A DNA stretch of 10,880 nt from an uncultured Roseburia sp. (lineage in GTDB: Bacteria; Bacillota; Clostridia; Lachnospirales; Lachnospiraceae). Below the pieces are notes generated by a model. It was given only the letters and a program-made list of their open reading frames with translations, had not been told where the DNA came from and made no database searches. Positions 10,708-10,880 of this stretch are shown here, piece after piece. Positions within the stretch are counted from its first letter, which is position 1. The number at the start of each line of letters is the position of its first letter. Location of the stretch: assembly GCA_934307185.1 (NCBI GenBank), contig CAKRCJ010000054.1:1-10880 (forward strand). Reading direction: 5' to 3'. The position numbers and the translations under genes are program-made.

Positions 10708-10866
10708 GAATAAAAAATGCAGGGATGGCATCGAAAATTCCATTGCCCAGAACATTACGATAAGCCTCGTAAAGCAAGAAACGTGAAACCATTGGATTTC
10801 ACGTTTCTTAGAGTCTTATCTTCATTGGGCAGAGGAATTTTGATGCCATCCCTGCGTTTTTTATTC
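10708..10866. terminator. 159-nt giant imperfect palindrome, likely bidirectional terminator after GH94
   Basis: Outer arms 10708-10749 and 10826-10866 pair over about 40 bp, with one G-T pair, one bulged G (10733) and a 2x2 internal loop. Inside, GATAAGcCTC (10759-10768) pairs with GAGtCTTATC (10811-10820), and a perfect 13-bp stem (10776-10788 with 10797-10809) closes on CCATTGGA. Six T residues end the structure on the plus strand (10857-10862) and six on the minus strand (complement of 10712-10717), each after a GC-rich arm. It starts 88 nt past the phosphorylase stop, so it would end that transcript and any convergent one. The length and branching far exceed an ordinary terminator; a small palindromic mobile element or a structured RNA is an alternative. 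No target-site duplication is evident. Confidence 0.7.
10776..10809. repeat. Inner 13-bp inverted repeat of the giant palindrome
   Basis: AAGAAACGTGAAA and TTTCACGTTTCTT are perfect inverted repeats around an 8-nt loop, CCATTGGA. Just outside, TTACG/CGTAA (10755-10759 and 10768-10772) can form a separate small hairpin that competes with the GATAAG/CTTATC pairing, so two folds are possible. Confidence 0.8.
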
Positions 10867-10880
10867 CAATCAGGTTTGCG

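Noticed and set aside
10708..10866. Insertion sequence or transposon remnant
   Set aside because: There is no transposase fragment between the arms and no direct repeat flanking them, so only a palindromic element or terminator is claimed.

Overview
The window looks like a chromosomal carbohydrate-utilisation locus from a low-GC Gram-positive gut-type Firmicute, most likely a Lachnospiraceae-like Clostridia. The evidence is the AT-rich intergenic DNA, strong AGGAGG ribosome sites, a lipoprotein sugar-binding protein with an ABC importer that has no ATPase gene of its own, a LacI-family repressor and a GH94 protein very close to clostridial cellobiose phosphorylase. Genus and species cannot be fixed from the sequence alone.

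Layout. (1) Positions 1-2865, minus strand: a large secreted multi-modular GH53 endo-beta-1,4-galactanase, cut at its C-terminus by the window edge. It has its own promoter and a LacI-type palindrome over the predicted transcription start. (2) Positions 3112-7727, minus strand: an apparent operon in the order lacI-type regulator, sugar-binding lipoprotein, permease 1, permease 2, closed by an intrinsic terminator. Two stem-loops sit between the binding protein and permease 1. (3) Positions 7728-8175: a divergent, very AT-rich control region with a promoter for each direction and three copies of an 18-nt operator-like motif. (4) Positions 8176-10620, plus strand: GH94 cellobiose phosphorylase. 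(5) Positions 10621-10880: a 159-nt, nearly continuous hairpin with T-tracts on both strands, which may be a very large bidirectional terminator or a palindromic element.

Working model (inference). The binding protein and two permeases import a short beta-linked oligosaccharide, with energy from a shared MsmX/MsmK-type ATPase encoded elsewhere. The cytoplasmic GH94 enzyme phosphorolyses cellobiose to glucose 1-phosphate and glucose, saving ATP. The LacI protein controls its own operon and the phosphorylase through the shared operator. The extracellular GH53 galactanase is transcribed separately from a different operator sequence with the same TCGT core, so a related but distinct regulator may govern it. 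Whether the importer carries cellobiose, galacto-oligosaccharides or both is open.

No RNA gene, CRISPR array, insertion sequence, phage gene or defence system was recognised. The most unusual items are the giant hairpin after GH94 and the three-copy operator array.
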